Source: Virgisporangium aurantiacum (lineage in GTDB: Bacteria > Actinomycetota > Actinomycetes > Mycobacteriales > Micromonosporaceae). From it: a DNA stretch of 64,000 bases. The position numbers and the translations under genes were made by a program. Position 1 is the stretch's first letter; every line of letters starts with the position of its first letter. The notes under the pieces are model-generated. The model was not told the origin of the DNA, searched no databases, and saw only the letters and a list, made by a program, of their open reading frames with translations. Where the stretch lies: NCBI RefSeq assembly GCF_016863635.1, contig NZ_BOPG01000044.1:124001-188000 (forward strand), given 5' to 3'. Shown here piece after piece: positions 10,154 through 18,640 of the stretch.

Positions 10154-11728
10154 TCAGTGCCGGAACCGGTCGGACACCAGGCGCAGTTGCTGGGACAGCT
10201 GGGACAGTTCCATCGCGGCCTGTTCCGTCTGGTTCGCCGCTTCGTGGGTGAGGCTGGTGGTGCCCGCCGTGCGGGTGATGGCGCCGGCGACCGCGGTGGC
10301 GGACCGGGCCGCGGCGTCGACGTTCGAGACGATGAGGCCGGTGGCGTTGATCTGGGCGTCGACGGCCGCCGACATCGAGCGCTGCAGCTCGTCGATGCGT
10401 TCGATGACGCTGCTGATCCGGTTGATGGCCTCGAACGCGCGCGCCGTGTCGGACTGCATCGTGGTGACCTTGGCGGAGATGTCGCCGGTTGCCGACGCCG
10501 TCTCGCGGGAGAGGTCCTTCACCTCGCCGGCCACCACGGCGAATCCGGTGCCCATCGTGCCCGCGCGGGCGGCCTCGATCGTCGCGTTGAGCGCCAGCAG
10601 GTTGGTCTGTTCGGCGATCGCCGTGATGATGCTGACCACGGCCGAGACCTCCTCGCTCGAGTTGCGCAGCCGCTCGATGACGCGGTTGGTGTCGGCCGCC
10701 AGGCCCACCGCTTCCCGGGCGACCGCGTCGGCCTCGGCCACGGCGGACGTGATCTCCTGGATCGACGTGTCGAGGCCCTTCGCCGCCCGGTTCGCCTGCT
10801 CGACGCCGGTGGTGACCTCGCTGATGCCGCGGTTCGCCTCGGCCGCCTCGGCGGACGCGGTGCCCGCGCCGGACGACAGGTGCCGGCTGGTGCTGGTGAG
10901 CTCCTCGGAGGCGGCCGCCACCGAACTCGCGTTGCCGCCGATCTCGACCATGGCGGTGCGCAGCGAGCCGACGATCGCGTTGAGGCTGTCGCCGAGCTGG
11001 GCCAGCTCGTCACTGCCGCCGATCGACGCGTCGACGGTGAGGTCGTACTCCGAGATGGAACGGGCCACCGCCAGGCAGCGGTCGACCCGGCGAGAGATGC
11101 GCCGGCCCAGCCACAGCGCCGCACCGCCCAGGACGAACGCGGCCAGCAGACCGGCGATCAGCACCAGCCGTTCGACGCTGGCGGCCTCGGACGCCGCGCT
11201 CTCGTACGTCTGCCGCACGTGGGCGGTGATCGCGCTGCGCAGTGCTTCGATCGCCTCGCCGGCCTTGGCGTCGACCTGGTCGTAGGCGGGACGGGCGGCC
11301 AGGGCGGCCGTGCGGCCGGGATCGGACGCGACCCGGCTCGCCAGCGTGACGATCCGCTGGCCGGAGGCGATCAGCTCGTCGAGTGCCGACAGGGCGGCGT
11401 CGGCCTGCCCGCGCAGTTCCGGCATGTACCGGGCGACCTCGTCGACGCCGGCACGGGCCTGCGCCACGTTCTCGCCCAGCTTGTCGAGCACTTCCTGGCG
11501 CTCGGTGGCGTTGTTCGTGACCAGCGACGCCAGGACGTTGCCGCGGAACAGGGCCTGGGCGATGGTGGTGGACTGGACACCCTGCAACGCCGCGGCCGCA
11601 TTGCGGGCCGACCGCTGCTGATCGGCCAGCGCCACGGTGCCGCCGTACCCGATGGCGCCGGAAGCGAGAACCAACAGGAAACCCGCCACGGCGAGAGCCG
11701 CGATCTGGCGCCGGATCGTGAACGTCAT
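10154..11728 (-). CDS. methyl-accepting chemotaxis protein
   Basis: A 524-residue transmembrane chemoreceptor: TM1 at about residues 8-30, a periplasmic-type helical bundle sensor (about 30-185), TM2 (LVLIAGLLAAFVLGGAALWL, about 184-203), a HAMP linker and a long cytoplasmic signalling domain. The hairpin tip is clear (NLLALNATIEAARAG followed by TGFAVVAGEV). I begin at ATG 11728, with GGGGGTG just upstream, instead of an in-frame start seven codons earlier. No cheA, cheW or flagellar genes are in the window. Its divergent neighbour, 73 bp away, is a solute-binding lipoprotein that could present ligand to it; that link is inferred. Confidence 0.92.
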   Translation of the reverse strand: MTFTIRRQIAALAVAGFLLVLASGAIGYGGTVALADQQRSARNAAAALQGVQSTTIAQALFRGNVLASLVTNNATERQEVLDKLGENVAQARAGVDEVARYMPELRGQADAALSALDELIASGQRIVTLASRVASDPGRTAALAARPAYDQVDAKAGEAIEALRSAITAHVRQTYESAASEAASVERLVLIAGLLAAFVLGGAALWLGRRISRRVDRCLAVARSISEYDLTVDASIGGSDELAQLGDSLNAIVGSLRTAMVEIGGNASSVAAASEELTSTSRHLSSGAGTASAEAAEANRGISEVTTGVEQANRAAKGLDTSIQEITSAVAEADAVAREAVGLAADTNRVIERLRNSSEEVSAVVSIITAIAEQTNLLALNATIEAARAGTMGTGFAVVAGEVKDLSRETASATGDISAKVTTMQSDTARAFEAINRISSVIERIDELQRSMSAAVDAQINATGLIVSNVDAAARSATAVAGAITRTAGTTSLTHEAANQTEQAAMELSQLSQQLRLVSDRFRH

Positions 11729-11801
11729 AACACACCCCCGAAAATCCAAGGCTAGTGTTGATTTCGCTCAGGAAGGCCGGAACCGCACCGATGAAAGAAA
11801 C

Positions 11802-12650
11802 ATGGGACGCCGCGTCGTCTGTCTGCTGCTTGCCGGCCTCGTTCTGATGTCGGGCGCCACCGGCTGCACCGGCGCCGACCAGGACGCGGGCACGCCCGTC
11901 GACCGGTTGGCCGAGGCGAGGGCCGCGCTCCCCGATCAGATCAGGAAGGCCGGCGCGCTCGTCGGCGGCACCGACCCGACGTTCGAGCCGATGACATTTA
12001 TGAAGGACGGCAAATACACCGGTCTCGACGTCGAACTGGTCGAGGCGATCGCGGCGAAGCTGGGCCTCACGGTCACCTGGAACACCGTGAGCTTCGGCGA
12101 CCTGCTCGACCAGGTCGAGGGCCACAAGATCGACGTCTCCGTCTCGTCGATGTTCGACCGGGCCGCCCGGCAGAAGAAGGCCGACTTCGTCAACTACCTC
12201 AACGCCGGAACGTCGATCGTCGTCGGCAAGGGCGTCGGCGACATCGGCGGCATGGCCGGCCTGTGCGGGCGGCGGGTCGCCGTGCAGGCCGAGACCGTCT
12301 ACGTCGACATGGCCAACAGCCAGGCCGCCAAGTGCGGCGCCAAGCTGACCGTCGTCTTCTCCGACAAGCCGTCCACCGCCGTGGCGACCAAAACGGCCGA
12401 CGCCGCCCTCAACGACTTCCCGATCGCGGCGCTGGACGTCCAGAACAACGCCGCCCTCGAGCTGTCGGGCCCCCAGATCGAGGCGATCCCGTACGGCATC
12501 GGAATCGCCAAGGACCGGAGGGCCCTCACCACGGCGGTGCAGGTCGCTCTCTACTCCCTCATCAACGAGGGCACGTACGACGAGCTGTTGACGAAATGGA
12601 AGGTCTCGGAAGGCGCGCTGCGTACGGGCGCCATCAACGGCGGGGCCTGA
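11802..12650 (+). CDS. amino-acid-type extracellular solute-binding lipoprotein (SBP_bac_3)
   Basis: A 282-residue lipoprotein: signal peptide with a lipobox ending at Cys22 (SGATGC), then a family 3 solute-binding domain. GGTDPTFEPMTFMKDGKYTG and GLDVELVEAIAAKLGLTV are the classic N-terminal ligand-pocket strands of amino-acid and polar-solute binders. No permease or ATPase gene is adjacent, so it is an orphan binding protein. It is divergent from a chemoreceptor gene with a shared 73-bp promoter region, which suggests co-regulation and perhaps a joint role in sensing. The ATG at 11802 was chosen because it opens the signal peptide. Confidence 0.88.
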   Translation: MGRRVVCLLLAGLVLMSGATGCTGADQDAGTPVDRLAEARAALPDQIRKAGALVGGTDPTFEPMTFMKDGKYTGLDVELVEAIAAKLGLTVTWNTVSFGDLLDQVEGHKIDVSVSSMFDRAARQKKADFVNYLNAGTSIVVGKGVGDIGGMAGLCGRRVAVQAETVYVDMANSQAAKCGAKLTVVFSDKPSTAVATKTADAALNDFPIAALDVQNNAALELSGPQIEAIPYGIGIAKDRRALTTAVQVALYSLINEGTYDELLTKWKVSEGALRTGAINGGA

Positions 12651-12651
12651 A

Positions 12652-13116
12652 TCAGGCGAACAGCGCGGCGAACCGGTTCAGGTAGAGCGGCCATCCGTCG
12701 TCACCGGCGACGCCGTCGCTCACCGACGGCCAGCCGGCGCCGTGCCGGTCGAGGTTGCGGTGTTCGAGCTCGACGCGCGTGCGTCCCGGTGCTTCTTCGA
12801 CGAATCGGACCTCGACCTCGCTGGTGTTGTCGAGATCCGTTTCGAGCTGCCACTGCGGGCTGATGTCCCAGCTGAAGACGACCCGGTTCGGCGGGTCGAA
12901 GGCGAGGATCCGGGCCCAGCGGCATTCGCTGCCGTCTTCTGCCCGGTCGTAGATGTGGCCGCCGACCTTCTCCTCGAACACCGTCTCGACGATCGGTGCG
13001 CGGAGGAGATTGTGTTCGGCCGGTTTGATGTCACCGAATCGCTTGGTGAATGCGGCGAACGCCTCGTTCACCGGTGCCTGCACGACGACGTGCCGGCGTA
13101 CCACCGTGTCTGTCAT
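12652..13116 (-). CDS. SRPBCC (AHSA1-type) domain protein
   Basis: A 154-residue START-like/AHSA1 family protein. It opens with RRHVVVQAPVNEAFAAFTKR, the usual first strand and helix of this hydrophobic-cavity fold, and carries the typical ILAFDPPNRVVFSWDISPQW and TRVELEHRNLDRHG strands. Small proteins of this type are often encoded just downstream of an ArsR regulator, as here: the ATG overlaps the ArsR stop (ATGA), so expression is coupled. The ligand or client is unknown. The gene is convergent with the solute-binding protein gene, its stop lying two bases from that gene's stop. Confidence 0.88.
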   Translation of the reverse strand: MTDTVVRRHVVVQAPVNEAFAAFTKRFGDIKPAEHNLLRAPIVETVFEEKVGGHIYDRAEDGSECRWARILAFDPPNRVVFSWDISPQWQLETDLDNTSEVEVRFVEEAPGRTRVELEHRNLDRHGAGWPSVSDGVAGDDGWPLYLNRFAALFA

Positions 13117-13430
13117 GGGTCCTCCTGGTTTTCCACGACGTTCTGAAAACCGTCCAACGCGCGGTTCCAGAACGTGTCGAGCTGGTCGCGGAGCGCGGCA
13201 ACACCGGCGGGATTGAGTCGGTACACCCGACGGGTACCAGCGGCGCGATCGGTGACCAGCCCGGCGTCCTTGAGCACCTTCAGGTGCTGCGACACCGCGG
13301 GTCGGCTGATCGGCAACACGTCGGCCAGCTCACCGACGGCCCGGGGCCGCTCGGCGAGACACTCGACGATCGCTCGCCGGGTGGGATCTCCCAACAGATC
13401 CCACGCGTCGCCCGCTTGGTAAGTTTCCAC
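13113..13430 (-). CDS. ArsR-family winged-helix repressor, probably leaderless mRNA
   Basis: A 105-residue winged-helix regulator: LLGDPTRRAIVECLAERPRA, then the recognition helix ISRPAVSQHLKVLKDAGLV and the wing ending in RRVYRLNPAG. It lacks the CxCxxC metal site of ArsR/SmtB metal sensors, so it belongs with the metal-independent regulators that travel with AHSA1 proteins. I start at GTG 13430: it lies exactly seven bases after a -10 hexamer, whereas the longer ORF (TTG 13466) would begin inside the -35 box. The promoter carries inverted GTAAG repeats, so autorepression is likely. It is translationally coupled to the AHSA1 gene. Confidence 0.88.
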   Translation of the reverse strand: METYQAGDAWDLLGDPTRRAIVECLAERPRAVGELADVLPISRPAVSQHLKVLKDAGLVTDRAAGTRRVYRLNPAGVAALRDQLDTFWNRALDGFQNVVENQEDP

Positions 13431-13466
13431 GAACGGTAAGCTACGACTTACCGATGCCGGAGTCAA
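13428..13466 (-). promoter_or_regulatory. leaderless promoter with overlapping ArsR operator
   Basis: Reading on the minus strand, TTGACT (13466-13461), a 17-base spacer and TAGCTT (13443-13438) form a good housekeeping-type promoter. Seven bases later the ArsR GTG begins (13430), so transcription probably starts at the start codon. GTAAG arms with a six-base centre (13436-13451) straddle the -10, and another GGTAAG lies at 13418-13423 inside the coding start. This is the expected layout of an autorepressed ArsR gene. Confidence 0.65.
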
Positions 13467-13473
13467 GACGCGA

Positions 13474-13505
13474 CGATGCCCGCCACGAATCCGTGGCGGG
13501 CATCG
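13474..13505 (-). terminator. hairpin terminator after the Asp-repeat gene
   Basis: A perfect 14-bp stem (arms 13474-13487 and 13492-13505) with a four-base loop lies 14 bp beyond the stop of the minus-strand Asp-repeat gene and before the ArsR promoter. There is no long U tract, as is usual in high-GC actinobacteria. Confidence 0.7.
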
Positions 13506-13519
13506 GGGAGCAGGTGAAA

Positions 13520-13990
13520 TCAGTGGCGGGCGTAGGGGTTCTCGCCGCTGTCCAGGTAGCGCTCGGTGTCGAGGACACCGTCGTGGTCGCTGTCGGTCAC
13601 CAGCACGTCGACGTCACCGTCGAAGTCGCGGTCGACGGCCAGCGCGTCGATGTTGCCGTCACCGTCGCGGTCGACGCCCACCGTGTCGACACGGCCGTCA
13701 CCGTTGGTGTCGGAGTAGAACGTGTCCGGGTTGCCGTCGTGGTTGCTGTCGACGATCAGCGTGTCGAGGCGGCCGTCACCGTCGGTGTCGACGAAGGCCT
13801 TGTCGATGTCGCCGTCACCGTCGACGTCGTAGGCAACCGCGTTCGCCACACCGTCGTGGTCGGTGTCGACGAAGTACGCCGTCGAACCGTCGGTCTGCTC
13901 GGCGGCAACGACGTCGTAACCGTGGTCTTCGTAGCCCGTGTCGGTGCCGGTGTCGGTGTCGGTCTCGGTCGAGGGGTCGTACTCGCTCAT
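13520..13990 (-). CDS. Asp-rich tandem-repeat protein, calcium-loop-like
   Basis: A 156-residue, strongly acidic protein. After an N-terminal Thr/Asp-rich stretch, about eight 13-residue units run from residue 43 to near the end, for example VDTDGDGRLDTLI and VDRDGDGNIDALA. Each has the DxDxDGxxD pattern of EF-hand, dockerin and thrombospondin type 3 calcium loops. There is no signal peptide, so it may be cytoplasmic or use another export route. The ATG at 13990 has GGGAGCAG upstream. The function is unknown; calcium binding is inferred from the motif. Repeat units are well conserved in both length and codon pattern. Confidence 0.78.
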   Translation of the reverse strand: MSEYDPSTETDTDTGTDTGYEDHGYDVVAAEQTDGSTAYFVDTDHDGVANAVAYDVDGDGDIDKAFVDTDGDGRLDTLIVDSNHDGNPDTFYSDTNGDGRVDTVGVDRDGDGNIDALAVDRDFDGDVDVLVTDSDHDGVLDTERYLDSGENPYARH

Positions 13991-14069
13991 TTCTGCTCCC
14001 AAATCCCTGGTGACCGGTCCGTCCGGCGTGCACTCAATGTATTCGGTCGGCGCGCGGCGTCTGATCCCC

Positions 14070-15224
14070 TTAACGTGCCACTCGGAGGACGATCAGCGCG
14101 GTCGCGGCGAGCAGCGCGGCGCTCGTCACCAGTCCTAGGAAAAGATCAGAGATCATCGCTAGCGCGAGGCCACACGCGATGCCGCCGGCATACTCGGCCT
14201 GGGCAAAGAGCGAGTGGACGGTCGCACGCACGGCGCCCTCCGCCTTCCCGTTCACCCACACGACGCCGAAGCTGCGGGCCAGCGGCAGTGCTCCGGCCGC
14301 GAGCAGCACCGCCGCGCTGCCGCTCAACTCCTCCGGCGCGAGGGCCAGCCCGCACACACCGGCCGCCGCCACCGCGACGGCGCCGCCGTACCCGCGGCGG
14401 GCGGTGTGCACGCCGTCGATACGACGTTGCACAGCGCGTAACACGGCCGCGCCGGCGAGACACATCACCACGCCGAGGCCGGTGAACCAGAGCACCGGAT
14501 CCACCGCGAGCCCGGCGTCGACCAGCCGCAGCTGGTACAGCCGGCCGACGTTGCCCGCGAGCCCGTTCACCACGAACGTCGCCACGAGCGGCAGGAGCAG
14601 GTTGGCCCGCACCACGGTCGCTCCGCGCGTCAGGATCCGCCACGGCCGCCCGGTCCGCGGAACGAACCGTCGCTCGTCGAACCGCACAACCACATAGAGA
14701 CCGAGCAGCAGCATCGCGATGCCGGCGAGCACCATGGCCGTGTCCCGGCGGGTGAGCCAGGCCAGCCCGCCCACCGCGACCAGCCCGGTCACCGTCCCGA
14801 CGAGCTGGGCGCGCTCGGCGCGGATCAGCACGACCGGCACCCGCGCCGGATCGTCGAGCTCGTCGCTGATCCAGGCCACGTCGGCGCCGCTGGCGAACGC
14901 CCACGACAGGCCCCACAGCATCTGCGTGAGCACCAGCGGCCCGAAGCCGTCGACCAACCCGGTGGCCAGCATCGCGGTCCCCATGAACAGGTGCGAGACG
15001 GCGAGCGACCACCGCCGGCTGACCGCGTCGGCGACGACGCCCGCCGGAACCTCACAGGCGAGCGACACGGCGCCCTGCGCGACGCCGATCAGCACCAGCT
15101 GCGACGCCGACAGCCGCGCGTCGACGACGAGATACACGCTGGTGACCAGCCACCAGCCGCGGTGCAGGACGGCGCGGCAGAACGTCCAGAAGACGAACGC
15201 CGTCGTCGTACCTGAGGGGTACAC
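14070..15224 (-). CDS. MFS transporter
   Basis: A 384-residue integral membrane protein with about twelve hydrophobic segments. The first inter-helix loop GVVADAVSRRWSL fits the MFS motif A region, and AFASGADVAWISDEL resembles the helix-5 motif of drug and small-molecule exporters. Substrate and direction cannot be told from the sequence. The GTG at 15224 is preceded by GGAGGT. It is divergent from the histidine kinase gene at 15305, leaving an 80-bp shared promoter region, so that two-component system may control it. Confidence 0.85.
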   Translation of the reverse strand: MYPSGTTTAFVFWTFCRAVLHRGWWLVTSVYLVVDARLSASQLVLIGVAQGAVSLACEVPAGVVADAVSRRWSLAVSHLFMGTAMLATGLVDGFGPLVLTQMLWGLSWAFASGADVAWISDELDDPARVPVVLIRAERAQLVGTVTGLVAVGGLAWLTRRDTAMVLAGIAMLLLGLYVVVRFDERRFVPRTGRPWRILTRGATVVRANLLLPLVATFVVNGLAGNVGRLYQLRLVDAGLAVDPVLWFTGLGVVMCLAGAAVLRAVQRRIDGVHTARRGYGGAVAVAAAGVCGLALAPEELSGSAAVLLAAGALPLARSFGVVWVNGKAEGAVRATVHSLFAQAEYAGGIACGLALAMISDLFLGLVTSAALLAATALIVLRVAR

Positions 15225-15304
15225 CGGGTGACCTCCGTGGGGTGATGCGGTTCGATGGTCCTTCTTCGTAACGTCGAGGTTCGACAGGGAGCGGGGGTGG
15301 TTCG

Positions 15305-16516
15305 ATGGTCGGCCGGCTCCACCGGCTGGGCCGGGCGTGGTTGTTGCCGGCGGCGTTGGTCGGTGGCGCGGTGGTGCTCGGGCTGGTCACCGCCGCACGG
15401 GTCGCCCAAGACCCGCCCGGATCGTCGGTGCTGTCGTCCGTCGCGTTGGGGGTGGCGCAAGGGCTGCCGCTGGTGCTCGTCATGGTGCGGCCGATGGCCG
15501 GGTTCTGGGTGTCGATCCTGGTCGGTGCGTTGGTGAGCGAAACGGTGCGGGCCGGTGGGCCGGGGTCGGTGTGGGCCGAGCCCAGCCTGCTCGTCCACCT
15601 CGGGGTGCTGGCGGTGGTCGGGCTGCGGTGCCGGGCCCGGATGCTGCCCGTCCTGTGGTTGGCGACGCTGCTGGCCGGTGCCGCGCTGGTGCAGCGGATG
15701 CCGGGCCTGAACGCGTCGCCCGACCTGGTCGAGATGAGCACGCTGTCCGCGGTGGTGCTGGTCGCCGCCGGTGCGGCGGGTGGCCGGCGCGACGCGCTGC
15801 GTCGGCTGGCCGCACAGGAGCGCATCAGCCAGGCGGAGCGGGCGCACCGGTCGGTGCTCGAAGAGCGCGCCCGCATCGCCCGCGAGCTTCACGACGTGGT
15901 CGCCCACCACATGTCGCTGATCGCCATCCAGGCCGAGGCGGCGCCGTACCGGGTGGCGGATCCACCGGCGGAACTCGCCCGGAGTTTCGCCACCATCCGG
16001 GCCAGCGCGGTCGAGGCCATGACCGAGCTGCGCCGCGTCCTCGGCCTCCTGCGCGACGGGGGCGGCCCGATGTACGACCTCGGCGAGCCGTCCCCCGCCG
16101 GTGTGTCGCAGCCGCAGCCGCGGCTGGCCGAGGTGGCCGAGCTGGTCGCGGCGGTCCGGGCGGCCGGAGTCGAGGCCGAACTGTCGGTCACCGGAGAGGC
16201 GCGGCCGCTCGATCCCGGCGTCGAACTGTCCGGGTACCGGATCGTGCAGGAGGCCCTGAGCAACGTGCTGCGCCACGCTCCCGGTGCCGGGGTGCGGGTC
16301 ACCGTCGAGCACGGCGGCGACACCGTGACGCTGTCCGTGGTCAACGGCGCCGGCGACCATCCACCGTCCACTGTGGACGGAGTCGGCCACGGGCTGGTCG
16401 GGATGCGGGAACGGGTCGCGATGCTCGGTGGGCAGCTGTCGGTCGGGCCCCGCGTCGGCGGCGGGTACGCGGTCACGGCGGTGCTGCCGACCGGGCCGCC
16501 GGAGGAGGAAGGATGA
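15305..16516 (+). CDS. NarL-type sensor histidine kinase
   Basis: A 403-residue membrane kinase of the HisKA_3 class. Several hydrophobic segments fill the first ~160 residues, followed by a short coiled stretch and the phospho-acceptor motif RARIARELHDVVAHHMSLIA near residue 200. The HATPase domain has LSNVLRHAPG (N box) and GHGLVGMRERVAML (G box). These kinases pair with NarL/FixJ regulators; the partner gene starts five bases after this stop. The signal is unknown. Neighbouring membrane-protein genes (MFS, DUF418) are plausible targets. Confidence 0.92.
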   Translation: MVGRLHRLGRAWLLPAALVGGAVVLGLVTAARVAQDPPGSSVLSSVALGVAQGLPLVLVMVRPMAGFWVSILVGALVSETVRAGGPGSVWAEPSLLVHLGVLAVVGLRCRARMLPVLWLATLLAGAALVQRMPGLNASPDLVEMSTLSAVVLVAAGAAGGRRDALRRLAAQERISQAERAHRSVLEERARIARELHDVVAHHMSLIAIQAEAAPYRVADPPAELARSFATIRASAVEAMTELRRVLGLLRDGGGPMYDLGEPSPAGVSQPQPRLAEVAELVAAVRAAGVEAELSVTGEARPLDPGVELSGYRIVQEALSNVLRHAPGAGVRVTVEHGGDTVTLSVVNGAGDHPPSTVDGVGHGLVGMRERVAMLGGQLSVGPRVGGGYAVTAVLPTGPPEEEG

Positions 16517-16520
16517 GCGG

Positions 16521-17180
16521 GTGACGATCCGCGTGCTCATCGCCGACGACCAGGCCATGGTGCGGGAGGGGTTCTCGGTGCTGCTCAACGCCCAGCCCGG
16601 GATCGAGGTCGTCGGCGAGGCGAGCGACGGGCGTCAGGCGGTGGATCGGGCGGCCCGGCTCCGGCCCGACGTGGTCCTCATGGACGTTCGGATGCCCGGC
16701 CTCGACGGCCTCGACGCGACCCGCCGGATCACCGCCGCCGACGGCGCGCCGAAGGTGTTGATCCTCACCACGTTCGACCTCGACGAGTACGTGTACACCG
16801 CACTTCGCGCCGGCGCGAGCGGCTTCCTGCTGAAGACGGCCTCGGCACAGGTACTCGCCGACGCGGTGCGGGTGATCGCCGCCGGCGAGGCGATGCTCGC
16901 GCCCACCGTGACCCGTCGGCTGATCGCCGAGTTCGCCCGGTTGCGGCCGGTCGAGCCGCCCGCGCCGCCGGCCGCGCTCACCGCTCGGGAGACCGAGATC
17001 CTCACGCTGATCGCCGGGGGCCTGTCGAACGCGGAGATCGCCGGCCGGCTGGTGATCGCCGAGCAGACCGTGAAGACGCACATCGGCCGGATCCTCACCA
17101 AGCTCGGCCTCCGCGACCGTACCCAGGCTGCCGTCTTCGCGTACAACACCGGCCTGGTGCGGCCGGAGGGGTGGTCCTAG
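16521..17180 (+). CDS. NarL/FixJ response regulator
   Basis: A 219-residue response regulator with a receiver domain (acidic pair in LIADDQAMVR, phospho-acceptor Asp near residue 54 in VVLMDVRMPG, Lys in GFLLKTAS) and a C-terminal LuxR-type helix-turn-helix (LTARETEILTLIAGGLSNAE, then EQTVKTHIGRILTKLGL). The GTG at 16521 follows the kinase stop by four bases and has AAGGATGAG upstream. It is the cognate partner of the preceding kinase. Target genes are unknown. Confidence 0.95.
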   Translation: MTIRVLIADDQAMVREGFSVLLNAQPGIEVVGEASDGRQAVDRAARLRPDVVLMDVRMPGLDGLDATRRITAADGAPKVLILTTFDLDEYVYTALRAGASGFLLKTASAQVLADAVRVIAAGEAMLAPTVTRRLIAEFARLRPVEPPAPPAALTARETEILTLIAGGLSNAEIAGRLVIAEQTVKTHIGRILTKLGLRDRTQAAVFAYNTGLVRPEGWS

Positions 17181-17244
17181 GTCCACCCGGCGAGGGGTTC
17201 CAGTGCCATCGTCCGGCGTCAGTTCGTCGATGAGGCTGGCAGCC

Positions 17245-18429
17245 ATGACAACGACGGTTCAGCACGGCAAATTCTCCGGGCGTGTCCTGGCCGGACCGGT
17301 GACCCGGCCGGAGCGGGCGCTCGCCCCCGACCTCGCGCGGGGCGCGATGCTGCTCTTCATCGCGCTCGCCAACGCGGCGAACTTCGCGTTCGCCGGCCAA
17401 CCCGGCCTCGACCCGACACCGCACGGGGTGCAGCGGGTCGTCAACTTCCTGATGGCCACGTTCGTCGACGCGCGGGCGTACCCGGTGTTCGCGGTGATGT
17501 TCGGGTACGGGCTGGTGCAGATCGCGCACCGGCAGCGGGCCGCCGGCGCCGACGAGCGGCGGGTGTTGTTGCGGCGCAACGCTTTCCTCGTCGTCTTCGG
17601 ACTTTTCCACGCCACCCTGCTCTACTTCGGCGATTTCCTGGGCGCGTACGGGATCGTCGGCATCATCGCGACGCTCGTGCTGCTGCGCCGCGGCGACCGG
17701 TTCCACCGCGTGGCGCCGTGGCTGTGGGGGATCCAGCTGGTCTACATCGGCTTCCTCGCGGTGACGGCGATCACCGGCATGAAGAGCGGTGACGCGACGG
17801 TGGCGAACGTCACCAACCCGTCGCTCGCCGCCGGCTCGTACGCGCAGTCTCTCGTCGACCGGCTCGCCGAGTGGCCGGTGCACACGTCGACGGTGGTGCC
17901 GTTCATCTTCATCGTGTGGCTGGGCATCTGGGCCGCGCGCCAGCGCATCCTGGAGAACCCGGCCGCGCACACCGTGCTGCTGCGCCGCGTCGCGGTCGTC
18001 TGCCTCGGGATCACGGTGCTCGGCGCGCTGCCGTACGCGATGGTGGCCGCGGGCGTCCTGTACGTCACGCCGGACACCGTCGACAGCCTGTCGATGCTGC
18101 AGCAGGCCAGCGGCTGTTACGGCGGCGCCGGCTACGTGGCGCTGTTCGGGCTGCTCGCCGTGCGTCTCGCCGACGGGAGGCGGCGGCCGATCGTGGACGC
18201 CGTGGCAGCCCTCGGACGCCGCTCCCTGTCCGGCTACCTCTTCCAGTCAGTGGCCTGGATCACCCTGTTCTCCACCTGGGCCCTCGACCTGGGCGGCTCC
18301 ACCTGGGTCGCCGCCGGCGCCGCCGTCGCCGTCTGGACGGTGTCCGTCGCCGCCGCGAGGTCGATGGAGCTCGCCTGCTACCGCGGCCCGGCGGAAACCC
18401 TCCTCCGCAAACTCACCTACCGCGCGTGA
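17245..18429 (+). CDS. DUF418-family integral membrane protein
   Basis: A 394-residue polytopic membrane protein. The N-terminal PERALAPDLARGAMLLFIAL and the C-terminal LGRRSLSGYLFQSVAWITLF are typical of DUF418 (YeiB-like) proteins, distant relatives of acyltransferase_3-type membrane proteins. The exact biochemical role of the family is not established. I chose ATG 17245, with GAGG upstream, over earlier in-frame starts. It lies 64 bp after the response-regulator gene on the same strand and may be co-transcribed. A perfect inverted repeat begins 8 bp after its stop. Confidence 0.85.
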   Translation: MTTTVQHGKFSGRVLAGPVTRPERALAPDLARGAMLLFIALANAANFAFAGQPGLDPTPHGVQRVVNFLMATFVDARAYPVFAVMFGYGLVQIAHRQRAAGADERRVLLRRNAFLVVFGLFHATLLYFGDFLGAYGIVGIIATLVLLRRGDRFHRVAPWLWGIQLVYIGFLAVTAITGMKSGDATVANVTNPSLAAGSYAQSLVDRLAEWPVHTSTVVPFIFIVWLGIWAARQRILENPAAHTVLLRRVAVVCLGITVLGALPYAMVAAGVLYVTPDTVDSLSMLQQASGCYGGAGYVALFGLLAVRLADGRRRPIVDAVAALGRRSLSGYLFQSVAWITLFSTWALDLGGSTWVAAGAAVAVWTVSVAAARSMELACYRGPAETLLRKLTYRA

Positions 18430-18436
18430 CACCCCT

Positions 18437-18512
18437 GTCGATCTTGCAGTTGTGGTGCCAGGCTGGTGGCGATTAGCTCCGGTTTGGCGGGCACCACAAC
18501 TGCAAGATCGAC
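18437..18512. repeat. perfect 23-bp inverted repeat (palindromic element)
   Basis: Arms 18437-18459 and 18490-18512 are perfect inverted copies (23 of 23) starting GTCGATCTTGCAGTTGTGG, around a 30-base centre. The arms are AT-richer than the surroundings. It sits 8 bp after the DUF418 stop, so it could terminate transcription. The exact sequence style also recalls REP/MITE-like palindromes scattered in Micromonosporaceae genomes; that comparison is from memory. No target duplication is obvious. Confidence 0.75.
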
Positions 18513-18640
18513 TGGATCTTGGGGGTGGTGGCGGGGTGCCGGGTTTGGGCTGGTGACGGGGTTCGCCCCGGGGGGAGCGGGCCTTCGGCGCGGCGCGATG
18601 GCAGACTCGTAGCGGATTCGTACTAGGAAGACGGAGGGTC

